Shown: positions 13,050-22,739, counted from the first letter of the stretch. The stretch is DNA of 26,015 nucleotides from Rhizophagus sp. LPA8_4_AMF (GCA_021464525.1 JADRCO010000821.1:1-26015), one strand, 5' to 3'. Made by a program: numbers and translations. The notes: a model not told the origin generated them from the letters alone.

Positions 13050-13262
13050 CAGAGGTTAATTTTACCTTAATTTATATACTGTAAATATTTATTAAAGATA
13101 TAAATTTTGGTAAATTTAACAAAGGTGAATTTCACTTTTGATTTACACGTAATACATTAAATTTTTTCCAATATTTTATGGTAAAATTCACTAAAGATAA
13201 ATTTTAACTTAATTTATCCATTGTATATACTAATTTTTAGGCAGTTTTATTTATTTATTTTA
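13050..13262 (+). repeat. Degenerate tandem repeat, about 70-base period, three units
   Basis: Units start with AGAGGTTAATTTTACCTTAA (13051), AAAGGTGAATTTCACTTTTG (13121) and TAAAGATAAATTTTAACTTA (13192), each followed by ATTTA(T/C)... and a TGTA word. A further isolated AAAGGTGAATTTTACC lies near 13389. No coding potential. Confidence 0.45.
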
Positions 13263-14489
13263 TATATAATATTGCATTAAAATTTAAAATTTATAAAATT
13301 TGATTTTTAGATTTTTAGATTTTTTTTTTTTTTTAAACTGAAAAAAATTTAATATTATTATAACTAATATAAGTTATATAGTATGATAAAGGTGAATTTT
13401 ACCTGAGGTAATTTTTATCCTGGTGAATTTTACATCTGGTGAGCGTTAAGATCAATCTTCTTTTTATTAATATTGATATTTGATATATATCATTTTTATT
13501 ACGTAATTAACATTCGGAATGTTTTACTTTATCGTTAACATTTATTAATATCTCTTAGTTAATAATACTCTCCCTGTAAAAAAAATTTTATCCGTAATTT
13601 CTGTAAAAACTCCGTGAATATGATGTATTTTCGGGAAAATAACTAAATACTTACTAAGTAACTTGCATGTTTTGAGGCCAATAAATTCCGGGAACATGAT
13701 ATATCTACGGAAATAACATGGAATAAAAAACATGGAATAAAGTTTTATAACTATTTTCACTCATAAAGCGCAAAAAAAAAAAAGAAATTTGAATTAGATA
13801 TGATAAAATTATTTTAAATATACTAGTGGTGAGGAATAATTTAGAAATTATTAATCAAGTTATACAATTTAACCTTAACGTCAGAAGAGATCGGTGTAAT
13901 TAAACTATTATATAATAATCATGAAATTTTGAAATATTGAAGAGGGAAATTTATTTTTTTTTTTGTTTTAAAGCACGAACTTTGAAGGGAGGAATATGAT
14001 TGTTTAATTGGAAGATTTGAAGGACATCAGCAAAAAAGCCGATTATCAACTTGTATTATTGACTTATTATTCCTTTTATTTGAACCAATCAAGAAAGAAT
14101 TCGTGCGTGATAATGGATTCGGAATTTATGTATTATAATTATTTTACACATTGTAAGGATTAATTAATGTTATAGTGCGACGGTGCGATCGTACGAAACA
14201 AAAACTACTATCCTATATCGAAATTCTTTAAATCGTGTAATATAAATGAAATTAAAATTTTTTTCATAAAAAAAAGAAAAAGAAAAAAAGTGTAAAAAGT
14301 CCAATTTTTTTAAAAAATTTTTAAAAATTTTAATATATATGATTTACATATTCACGATTTGGTTTCCAAACAGCTTTACACAATTATAGCTAGTTTACTA
14401 TTTAACAGGTTACGGAACGACTAAGACAGCCATTTCACCTACTTTACATGAAATTAACCGACGCCACGGACTTCTAATTTTATCGACTT

Positions 14490-14547
14490 CCATTTTACCG
14501 ACATGTCATTTTTCCGACATGAAAATTGCCCGCCCGACTTGCCATTA
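14490..14547 (+). repeat. Dispersed repeat with TTACCGACATG / CCCGACTTGCCAT motifs, copy 1
   Basis: Contains CATTTTACCGACATG, a second imperfect copy of the same word, then GAAAATTGCCCG and CCCGACTTGCCATTA. The same order recurs at 16264-16350. Reverse-oriented words TATCGGTAAAATGG (14798-14811) and TGTCGATAAAATGGG (14860-14874) lie about 300 bases to the right, so these could be arms of one decayed element of about 450 bases. Confidence 0.5.
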
Positions 14548-14874
14548 CACGAAAATTGTTCATCAGCTAGCTGTGCCTCCTTACTGCACTTTAATTGTGG
14601 TTTAAGACGAATTCTCATAACATTTCTTTGTAATTATAATTAATAAAGAAAAATTTACTTCTTTCTTTAGATAAATTTTAGGTTTATTTACTTTCAAATT
14701 TCAGTATAATGAATTAAATTAATTCAATAAATACGAATATATAACTTTTTTTGAATTTACATATATCAAAAAAATGAAATAATTAAGAATAAATATCTAT
14801 CGGTAAAATGGTGATTCGTTGAAATGGTTCGGAAACAATTCGGCAAAGTTGAAGACAGATGTCGATAAAATGGG

Positions 14875-15130
14875 TTACAGCTGATTTCAAAAAGGTCGGG
14901 ATACTTAGAAAATGTTAAAGAACTCGGAAATATTCGGTAAATCTCAAAATAAGATAAAATTATACCACCATTCTCAGAACAGTACTCCAAAATTAGCATA
15001 TAATTTTTATTTTATATCAAGCTTTACCGAATATTTCCGAGCTTTTTAAAATTTGCTAAATGTCTCAACCTTTTTTGAAATTAGCTGTAAAATTTGCTAA
15101 GTGTCCCGACCTTTTTGAAATTAGCTGTAA
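14875..15130. mobile_element. MITE-like element A
   Basis: The left end TTACAGCTGATTTC... (from 14875) is matched in reverse complement by the right end ...GAAATTAGCTGTAA (to 15130); the outer 34 bases differ at only about two positions. The inverted arms extend about 70 bases (14875-14944 against 15021-15090). The right end carries a tandem duplication of about 42 bases (15048-15090 and 15089-15130). There is no coding capacity. Size and structure fit a miniature inverted-repeat transposable element. Ends read T-TA-CAG and CTG-TA-A, as expected for a TA target duplication (Tc1/mariner type), but this is inference. Confidence 0.7.
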
Positions 15131-15131
15131 T

Positions 15132-15514
15132 TTACAGCTGTTTTCATCACTGGCATTTTTGTCTCTTGCCGAAAGTAACTCGGTAAAACTCGGTAGATGT
15201 TACAGCTGATTTCATAATATACGGGACACCTAGTCACATGCCGTCGGTACATTCGGCAAAGATTCGGACGTGTAGTTTTTATTTTATTCTGAGTTATACC
15301 GAATCTTACCGAGTTTCTCTCGGCATGAAATAAAAATGATGGGTGTCCGACTGTCCCGTATATTATGAAATCAGCTGTAAAATAATATAAAACCATACTG
15401 CTGTACTCAGATCAGTGCCCGATATAATTTTTACCTTATTCTGAGTTTTACCGAATGTAGAGTGTCTTTCGGCATGCGATTTTGTGTCCTGTAACTTATG
15501 AAAAACAGCTGTAA
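15132..15514. mobile_element. MITE-like element C, interrupted by element B
   Basis: TTACAGCTGTTTTCAT (15132-15147) is matched in reverse complement by ATGAAAAACAGCTGTAA (15498-15514), with one extra T in the right arm. Inside, both sides carry GCCGAAAG...CGGTAAAACTC in opposite orientation. Without the 181-base insert at 15200-15380, the element would be about 202 bases, like its relatives. The internal block CTCAGATCAGTGCCCGA...TTTACCGAAT is shared with element A and with 11117-11230. Short minus-strand frames across this region come from the inverted repeats and are not genes. Confidence 0.65.
15200..15380. mobile_element. MITE-like element B, nested in element C
   Basis: The first 29 bases (15200-15228, starting TTACAGCTGATTTCATAA) are the exact reverse complement of the last 29 (15352-15380). 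The middle holds TTTTTATTTTATTCTGAG followed by TATACCGAAT, the core shared by elements A and C. Perfect ends suggest this is the youngest copy of the three. The full 181-base unit could fold into a long hairpin if transcribed. Confidence 0.75.
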
Positions 15515-17471
15515 ACATATAAATTAACCAAAATTGATGTTGCAAAAGTTAGTGCAAATGTGAATACATGTCAACTCTCGATATAATAAATCTTCCAGCT
15601 TTTAATTAAGAACTTGATTGGTTGATTCGTTATAACTAGAGGTATTACACGTATTTGATCGAAAAATTCATGAGTTCGTTATATCGAGAGAGTTGACTAT
15701 GTATAATAATTAAAGGTGCTTTTCAGATAATTAGCAGCAAATTCCTCCAATTACTTCGAACTTATCTTCACATAAAATGCGGTTATTACTAATTTCATTA
15801 CTTTCCTATATCAAAATTGTATGAATATAATAAATAATTTTATAATACTATGATTTATTATTATGATATACAGTAGTACATTGAAATTTAAAGATCAAAC
15901 AATTGAAAAAAAAAATCAGTTCTATTAAAAATTTTTAGACCAAGTTAATATTAATTTAAAGCAATGCCACATTTCATTTTATATTCGGTTTTTCACATTG
16001 ATTAAATTTTAAATTCGGAATAAAAAAAAAAAATTATAGTCGATCAAATTTTATTGTCGCTGTTTTCAGAATTGTGCAAATCACCTAAAATATAATTTCC
16101 AGATTACAGATCGATTACTGGACAAAAACCGGACAATTTATCCAGTATAAAATCGTTCAATCACCCAGTACAAGTTACAACGGGTTACGGTACTATATCC
16201 AGACCGCTTACGGACCGTTTCCCGATGATTTTCTGACATTATTTTGCTGACATTCATTTTACAGACATGAAACTTACCTGACTTTATTTCATTGAAATGC
16301 CATCTTACCAGTATCTTACCGACATAAAGTTACCCGACTTGCCATAATTATTTACAGTAAATAAGGTAAAATGGGTGAATACGATCACAACTTACACAAA
16401 GTTATGAAAACTCCAATAATTAATAATAGGGTAAACGTTTGCATATTATATAATTATGGTGGTATTACCCAATAACTGTGTTATCATGCAGACGTCCAAG
16501 ATCATGTTCCATATAGAAAGCATACTATAGTAAACAATAGGTATTTTATCTATAAAATCTAAATGACGTAATGCATCAAAAATATCAAAGATATTTTTTA
16601 CAATAATAATAAGTATGTTAAAAACGACATGATCCATTGACCCATCCTATTTGGCTGCATAATATTATTATGCATTTTATGTAAAAAAGTTCAATTTCAA
16701 GAAGTTAATATGCTGTAACAAAAATATGTTTGTTGACTGAAAAAAATCTTTTGTATTTTAAGTTTATTTAGGGTTTCAAGTCCCAATATCAATATAGTCT
16801 TGAATTTTATGCAGAGATACTTTGGCGTAATCCCTATTGACCTTATATATATATGTAAATCGCCAATGTACATAAATTATTACATACATTTTTGTTTTTA
16901 GGTACAAATTCTTTATTTTATTTTATTTTTTTTGAAAAAAAAGGGTTCTTGATTTTTTTTTTTAAAAAAAAAATTAGATTTTCAGAACAAAAGCGAAGAA
17001 TTATGAATAACTGAAAAATTATTTTCTTTTCTGCGCCACAAGAAAATATATTTCGCGGCAGATCATTTTTTTACACGATACGAAATACTCGAAACACTAA
17101 CTCCAAATTTTAAAAATAAAAATGCCAAACTAACCAATTCAAATTCAACAATTGGTAGATCAAAGTAATACAAAACCTGTCCAAAGATCCAATCTATTGG
17201 AAATGAAAATTAAGAGTCACAGTGCATTAAATTAAAAATTAATAATATCTCGGTTAGATCCAAGGATCTTCATTAGTTACTAACGTTGTACTAGTAAACG
17301 AATATTTGTAAGACAGGAAAATTACCCGTAAAAAATTTAAAAGTTTATATCATTAATGGTAAATTAATTTATTATTATACAAAAATTCAAGTATAAACAA
17401 TTTGAACGTCGTTTAAACTTAAAATAATTAAGTAAATAAATATAAATAAATAAACAAATGTTTTTACTATT
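15515..17471. other. Intergenic downstream of the lyase gene
   Basis: Apart from the repeat at 16264-16350, no gene is supported. A hydrophobic 63-residue minus-strand frame (16446-16637) was considered but has no recognisable feature. The palindrome AGATCC-AA-GGATCT lies at 17256-17269. Confidence 0.55.
16264..16350 (+). repeat. Dispersed repeat with TTACCGACAT / CCCGACTTGCCAT motifs, copy 2
   Basis: GACATGAAACTTACCTGAC is followed by TTACCGACATAAAGTTACC and CGACTTGCCATAATTA, the same pattern as 14490-14547. A reverse-oriented AAGGTAAAATGGGTGAATACG follows at about 16362-16382, similar in arrangement to the first copy. No open reading frame; the element type is not identifiable by eye. Confidence 0.5.
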
Positions 17472-17477
17472 TTTATT
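17472..17477 (-). terminator. AATAAA-type polyadenylation hexamer after the lyase stop
   Basis: AATAAA on the minus strand lies about 10 nt past the TAA stop, and more A/T-rich hexamers follow. The position is plausible for 3' end formation, but the motif is expected often by chance at this base composition. Confidence 0.25.
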
Positions 17478-17486
17478 TTTTATCCT

Positions 17487-18923
17487 TTATTCTATACAGG
17501 ACCATAATAATCTATTAGACATTAAAGACCAAACGCAAAGATAATTATCTTCAAAATCAAGACCCTTTTCTATTTGTTCCAATTTAGCTTTAGGTCTTAA
17601 AATTAGTAAAGCTTGTAAATATTTTTCATCTGCCCAAATAACGTAACTTAATTCTAAAATTTTTACAAAATCGTTCAATTCAAAATCTCCAATATTTTGA
17701 AATGGCCAATCTTTACCATCTTTAAGAGCGTAATATAATATATAATCTACAGCTTTTTTAAGCGTTTGACCATTCTTACCAACATAATTCCAAGATTCAC
17801 TATAACCGTAATGATCAGCTCTCTCAGCTAATAAGAATAATGCTTGTAAATTAAATATAGAATAATGCCAACTTAACATTCTTCGTGTTTCGAAAGGTTG
17901 TTCACCAGATGGTAATATTCCTATATTTATTCTATTTATAAGAGCTTGTTTAGAATAAGATCTTGCTTGTTCATCATGTCCCAAAAATGATAAAATAAAA
18001 GTTAATTGTACATCATAATGAGTACCATGATTATTAAATCCATCTTCTTTGGCCTTTATGCCTATAGGAGAAGTTGTTAACCAAGTATAATATTCTGAAA
18101 ACCATCGACGTAATTTTTTTTCTACAACAAAATCCCATTTTGGTGATGAGCGCATTAATGGTATCGATTGTAACATTTTAAATACTGGTCTTATATCTAA
18201 TACACCTGTCCTTCTACCAATAATGTCACCTTTTCTAAATCCTGCATAATTTAAATTTGGATTCATTCTAGTTTTTTCATCAATAAACCATTCATTGATT
18301 CTATATATAGCTTTTTCAACGTAAGAATTATTACTTGTAAAAAAATAAGCGAACCCTAAATTTCCAATTTCTTTAAATAAATTACGCATTAAAGTATAAT
18401 CTTGTATTATATAAATTTCAGGATTTTCTATACCATCAATTCTAATATAAGGTAATCCATTAGGTTTATTAGGATTTGGCCAAAAATATCTTGAGAGTGA
18501 CATATAATCATGTGGATCATTTGAAGGTGGTAAGAAATTTTTTAAAGTAACAGAATAAACTGTATTATTTGAAACTATATTATCTGCTACTTTTATTAAT
18601 TTAATTAACATTTCATGATGTTGTTGTCTTAATATTTCAAGATAATTTATATAATATTCTCCACTTATATAAAATTTACTATTTCCTGTTTCATCGGTTA
18701 TTATTTCTAATTTTTCTGTCGTCGGAATTTCTGAATCAAAAGTACCGGAATCGACTTGATTATCATCTTGTGTTGTTGTTGTTACGTCCGAATTTGTTAA
18801 AGAGATTGATTGTAAATTTAATTCTTCTTGAATTTCACGTTGTGTCAAAGATGTCCAAAAGGAATATGATAAAAATAAACACAAAATTAGAAGGATTGTT
18901 AATATATTTATATTATTAACCAT
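17487..18923 (-). CDS. Alginate-lyase-domain protein (PL5-like polyuronate lyase), N-terminal signal or anchor
   Basis: A single uninterrupted 478-residue frame runs from ATG (18923) to TAA. Residues 6-24 are a hydrophobic stretch (NILTILLILCLFLSYSFWT), either a signal peptide or a type II anchor, so the protein probably acts in the secretory path, wall or outside the cell. Residues 25-85 are a Ser/Thr/Asp-rich linker. The catalytic domain covers about 88-440. Visible family motifs are DPHDYMSLSRYFWPNP (136-151), GRRTGVLDIRPVF (236-248), NNHGTHYDVQ (297-306) and EQPFETRRMLSWHYSIFNL (341-359). In the PL5/PF05426 family, catalysis of beta-elimination on uronate polymers uses Asn-His and an Arg plus Tyr about 47-55 residues later; here N298, H299, R347/R348 and Y354 fit. 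The ATG context is good (A at -3, G at +4). The substrate is not shown: alginate is unlikely in a soil fungus, and polyglucuronate or pectin-like uronans are alternatives. There are no introns, unlike the gene at 25411-25923. Family call firm, substrate open. Confidence 0.93.
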   Translation of the reverse strand: MVNNINILTILLILCLFLSYSFWTSLTQREIQEELNLQSISLTNSDVTTTTQDDNQVDSGTFDSEIPTTEKLEIITDETGNSKFYISGEYYINYLEILRQQHHEMLIKLIKVADNIVSNNTVYSVTLKNFLPPSNDPHDYMSLSRYFWPNPNKPNGLPYIRIDGIENPEIYIIQDYTLMRNLFKEIGNLGFAYFFTSNNSYVEKAIYRINEWFIDEKTRMNPNLNYAGFRKGDIIGRRTGVLDIRPVFKMLQSIPLMRSSPKWDFVVEKKLRRWFSEYYTWLTTSPIGIKAKEDGFNNHGTHYDVQLTFILSFLGHDEQARSYSKQALINRINIGILPSGEQPFETRRMLSWHYSIFNLQALFLLAERADHYGYSESWNYVGKNGQTLKKAVDYILYYALKDGKDWPFQNIGDFELNDFVKILELSYVIWADEKYLQALLILRPKAKLEQIEKGLDFEDNYLCVWSLMSNRLLWSCIE

Positions 18924-19039
18924 TTTTTTTATTTTATTCTACTTTATTTATTCTATTATTATTATAATATATTATATATTTATTTTTTCTTTTTTAAAAA
19001 AAGGTTTTTTACTTTTTTTACTAGAATAAAAAGAAAAAA

Positions 19040-19140
19040 AAAAATTTATCAAAGGAACGAATATAGTGAATGAATAAGTAATGAGTAAGGAATGAGTAGT
19101 AAGGAATTGATGAGGAAGATGGAGGAAAATGAAGGATGGT
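19040..19140 (-). promoter_or_regulatory. CT-rich tract upstream of the lyase gene (probable core promoter or 5' UTR)
   Basis: On the minus strand, roughly 120-215 nt upstream of the lyase ATG, there is a pyrimidine-rich stretch (on the plus strand GGAATGAGTAGTAAGG and GAAGATGGAGGAAAATG). CT-rich tracts just upstream of transcription starts are a known feature of many fungal promoters. A TATA-like AT stretch (18966-18985) lies nearer to the ATG, but in DNA this AT-rich it carries little weight. Confidence 0.4.
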
Positions 19141-19196
19141 TTTAAGGTTAAGAGTCGTGAATAAAAAAGATACTCATGGTTAATAAATAATTCGAT

Positions 19197-19228
19197 ATTC
19201 GCATATTCGCATATTCACATATTTGTAT
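19197..19228 (+). repeat. ATTCGCAT 8-base tandem repeat
   Basis: Two exact units (19197-19212) are followed by the diverged units ATTCACAT and ATTTGTAT. It lies about 270-305 bases upstream of the lyase start codon. Confidence 0.75.
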
Positions 19229-20390
19229 ATTTTGCATATACAACCAATCATTTAGTAAGGTCTAAATATAAATTCTTAAAATGTCTTAATAAGGAAATAA
19301 TCAATGATAGAATTCTAGAAATTGACTTAAAAGGCGCAGTACGTAAAACTTTATTAATCTAGAATTACACGAAATTTATTAATGTAACGTGAATGTCATA
19401 TGAATTTTTTAAACGCCATTTATCCTTACATGGTCTTTCGAGCGAAACTAACTGAATTTGAAACGTTTCGCTCATGATTTTTCGTCCAGTATTAGGCTAA
19501 AAGCCTGAAACTCATGATGCGTGTGTTGCGTGATGTTGGTTATAAATATGTCATCATTAAAATCTATAATACTTTCAAATTTACGGCGTAATGCTTAAAA
19601 TCATTGTCTTTTGTTCCTTTCTTGCTATTAATTGTATCCGTTTTTTTTTCGGGTTAATATCCGAGTATACACATTGTGTAACTTTGATATTAAACTAATT
19701 TTTTTATCTGGGATTAGCCTTGTGAATTTTTTCAGGTTAGGAAAAAAAAGCCGTCGTGAATGTATATCATATATTTGGGAAGTTCGGCGTTCTTTGGATA
19801 TAAATAATAATATTGTAACATTTAAGTGTGTAACATTTTATCGCACTTGCTGATGTTGTTTGACCGATATAGTCAATCATCGTACAACAATAGTCACAAT
19901 ATATAATTATTAGTGTTGAAATTAATTTTTACCAGAATTTATTAATAAATATATGTATAACATGATCTGCATTAGCCGTAAATATAGATCTTGTACGTAT
20001 CGTATACGTCACTTCGCTACGTTCACCAATATAAATAAATATTATTTAATAAATTTTAATAAATTAATGAAATAAATGACAATTTTTATTATGTATTAAT
20101 AAATAGTTTATGTTTTGTCCTCTCAAAAGTCCTAATCACTCAAAATATTTTACAAATCAAAATTTCAAAAGTTGAAAGTATTATTGGAAGATAAGAAAAA
20201 GCGCATTCGGAAAAAAGAATAAAATATTTTTACTAGGTAAAAATTTTTTTTTTCAGTCCATTATCTTCGGTGATATGTCATATGTATCTCAATGAATGTT
20301 AATTGAGGCAAAAACTTGAATTCGTACAAGTTTTAGTGTCAACCTTTCAATGATGTTGATACTTTCATGGGCCTTACGTTACATGAATAT
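19229..20390. other. Intergenic between the lyase promoter and the tandem array
   Basis: Contains the hairpins at 19440-19506 and a GC-richer stretch at about 19630-19870 with no convincing gene. The plus-strand frame at 19632-19853 shows no domain. Confidence 0.55.
19440..19473. other. Perfect 9-bp inverted repeat (hairpin)
   Basis: GAGCGAAAC (19440-19448) and GTTTCGCTC (19465-19473) are exact reverse complements with a 16-base loop. A second small hairpin, AGGCT-AAA-AGCCT, follows at 19494-19506. Both lie in a local GC-richer island (about 19430-19560) in the intergenic DNA upstream of the lyase gene. It could be a remnant of a small transposon or a structured RNA segment; nothing decides. 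Confidence 0.55.
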
Positions 20391-21495
20391 CAAATATGTC
20401 TGCTAAAATAATCGGTTTTTTTGATGAATTTTATTAAACTGACTACCTTAATATTTAACTTATTTATTTATTTATTTATTTATTTATTATTATTATAATT
20501 TAAAAAAAGTGGGAAAGAAAGTACATGGGAGGAAAAAAATAATTTATGATAAAAATCTTACAATCAAATAAACTGGTTCATTTTAACGGTTTATTCTCTT
20601 GATCATTAAACTGTTATGAATCTTTTTTTTACTTTATTTTTTTTTTTTTTTAAATCTTACGACTAATGGTCACTCAGAGATCATAATAAACCTAACTTAA
20701 TATGGACTTTCAAAATATGGAGACTGTAACACAAAGGAAGTTAGACTGGTAATCAAGTAAATTAATAAATGCATTGGTTTATCTGTGATCCATTTATTAA
20801 TGAAATGATTTTGAAATTGTTAATAAATTGTTTTTGTGAACAGTTATGACTACGCTGGTTTGTAATAATTTGAACGTTGGAAAATCAACTTATTGCTAAC
20901 ATCATCACGCATAATTATTTGAACTTTGTTAAAATATACATTTATAGTCCTTCATTATAAAAAGTTTTCGTAATGGTCTCCGACTCTAGCAATGATGATG
21001 ATCCACCTCATTATGTGGTTTTATAGCCTTAATTTGGATTTTCATTTTGAATGATATTTGATAATCAAAAAACCATAATCTTAAAATGAAATAAGATGTG
21101 GCTTAATTGAAAGATAATCTATTAAATATCTAATAGCAAAAAAAAATAAGATTTATTTTTATTATAATAATAAATTATTTTTAATAAAAAAAAAGAACAA
21201 TTCTTTTATCTTGAGTTAATGATTGTTTTGAATTTTTAGGTGTCCGGAGTTTATACGCGCAATTGTTCGTGTAACAAGGCCAAACCCATTCAGCAAAACT
21301 CCGATAAATGCTGCAACTTAGCCAAATTTGAAAAATTTCTCCCATGCCATAATTTGTAAATCTTTTCAAATCGGGTTACGTCTTTATCATGTCGTCATTT
21401 ATTTTTTAAAAATGGAATTTCAAATTTTATTTATTTATTTTTTATTTGCATTCTTTTTTCCCTATCAGAGATAAGACGTTGCATGATCAACATAT
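20391..21495. repeat. Tandem 1.2-kb unit, copy 1 (internally deleted)
   Basis: First of four head-to-tail copies; the anchor CAAATATGTC starts it at 20391, and weak similarity begins about 15 bases earlier. Order of shared blocks: ATCGG(T)nGATGAATTTTAT, a TTTA microsatellite, an AAAAGTGGG/GTACATGGGAGG block, AACGGTTTATT...TTAAACTG, TATGGACTTT (20701-20710), ATTGTTTTTGTGAA, CATCATCACGCATAATTA, AAAGTTTTCGTAATGGTC, AAAGATAATCTATT, and a stem-loop module (21245-21303). It lacks about 110-130 bases that copies 2-4 carry after the GAGGAA block, which explains its shorter length (1105 bases). No conserved reading frame, so probably non-coding. Confidence 0.88.
21245..21303. other. Stem-loop module in tandem copy 1
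   Basis: CGGAGTTT (21245-21252) pairs perfectly with AAACTCCG (21296-21303). Inside the 43-base loop, TTGTT and AACAA can form a second small stem around CGTGT. The segment is more GC-rich than its surroundings and is among the best conserved parts of all four units. Confidence 0.6.
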
Positions 21496-22739
21496 CAAAT
21501 ATGTCAACAGAAAAAATCGGTTTTTGATGAATTTTATCAAAACTGTATTAACTGTATCTATTGTATTTATTTATTTGTTTATTTATTTATTTATTATTAT
21601 TTTTTTTTTTTAAAAAAAAAAAGTGGAGAAAAAAGTACATGGGAGGAAAAAATAAATTCTTAAAATTTATAAATCCTATAGTCAAGTAAAAACTGACTCA
21701 TTTTTAACGGTTTATTTTCTTGGTTATTAAACTGTTTTGAGTCTCTCTTTTTTTAATCTATTTCTCAAGTTGTACAGCCATTACTAACAGTTATTAAGTA
21801 TAGGAGGATGTTCTTCAGCGATCGTAATAAACTTAATATGGACTTTCATAAATATGTAAAATATGGAGTCTGTAACACAGAGGAAATGTAGTATTTATGA
21901 TTTCTCTGATAAAAAAAGAAAATCAAAGAATTTTTATTTTATACAGTAAGTGAAATTTTAATGATTAAATTTATATCGGTAGACTAAAAAAAGGGCCATA
22001 ATCTTTCAATGTGGAAATAAATACATTGGTTTCACACTACTTACAGTATCTGAGATTTTAAATTGTTAATAAATTGTTTTTGTGAATAGTTATGATTACA
22101 CCGGATTAACTGAAATAATTGTACGGTGGAAAAACAAATTATTAACGTCATCATGCATAATTATAACTTTGTTAAAAGTACATTCATTCATAGTTCTTCA
22201 TTTTCGTAATCTCGAACAATAATGATGATCCTCTTTTCATAGCTTAATTTAGATTTTCATTTTACATAAAGCTTGAGTGATAATCTTAATCATAATCTAA
22301 ATGAAATAAGAAATAAGATGTGACTAATTGAAAGATAATCTATTTTAAAAATACTAATAGCAAAAAAAATAAGATTTTATTTTTATTTACTTTTATAATT
22401 TTTTTTTTTAAAGAAAAAAGAATAATTATTTTATCTTGAGTTAATAATTGGTTTGAATTTTTAGGTGTGCGGAGTTTATACGCGCAATTGTTCGTGTAAC
22501 AAGGCCAAACCCATTCAACAAACTCCGATAAATGATGCAACTAGCCAAATTTGAAAAAATTCTCTCATCATGTTGTAACTTGTAAACCCTTTCAAGTTGT
22601 GTTACATCTTGCCATGTTGTCATTCATTTTTAAAATGATTTTTTTTTTTTCCTAAAAACATTCAAATTTTATTTATTTATTTATTTTATTTGCATTCCTT
22701 TCCAAAGTTCCAAAGATAAGAACATTGCATGATTAACGC
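21496..22739. repeat. Tandem 1.2-kb unit, copy 2
   Basis: Starts at the repeated CAAATATGTC anchor; TATGGACTTT is at 21837-21846. It contains the block missing from copy 1 (about 21889-21995, including ATCGGTAGACTAAAAAAA). Its stem-loop module (22470-22527) has CGGAGTTT pairing with AAACTCCG, almost identical to copy 1, so copies 1 and 2 are the closest pair there. The unit is 1244 bases. Confidence 0.88.
22470..22527. other. Stem-loop module in tandem copy 2
   Basis: CGGAGTTT (22470-22477) and AAACTCCG (22520-22527) form the same perfect 8-bp outer stem as in copy 1, with the same inner TTGTT/AACAA arms. Confidence 0.6.

Larger units (their letters stand above)
11231..14489. other. Intergenic with degenerate repeats; no gene seen
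   Basis: Many TCGG/CCGA words suggest decayed transposon arms, for example TGTCGGTAAAATAGCTG at 12583-12599 in the opposite orientation to 14490-14547. A 14-base duplication, AACATGGAATAAA, is at 13715-13741. No coding sequence supported. Confidence 0.55.

Noticed and set aside
15121..15545. Two overlapping minus-strand frames of 91 and 60 codons
   Set aside because: They run through the inverted repeats of MITE-like elements B and C; the coding look comes from the repeat sequence.
16446..16637. Hydrophobic 63-codon minus-strand frame
   Set aside because: No recognisable motif, bounded by a stop just upstream, and no nearby exon that joins to it. AT-rich DNA gives such Ile/Leu-rich frames by chance.
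21181..22623. Minus-strand frames in tandem copies 1 and 2 with a similar IYRS...EWVWPCYTNNCAYKLRTPKNS stretch
   Set aside because: The similarity follows from the DNA duplication. The frame is broken or absent in copies 3 and 4 and indels between copies are not multiples of three, so there is no sign of selection for protein.
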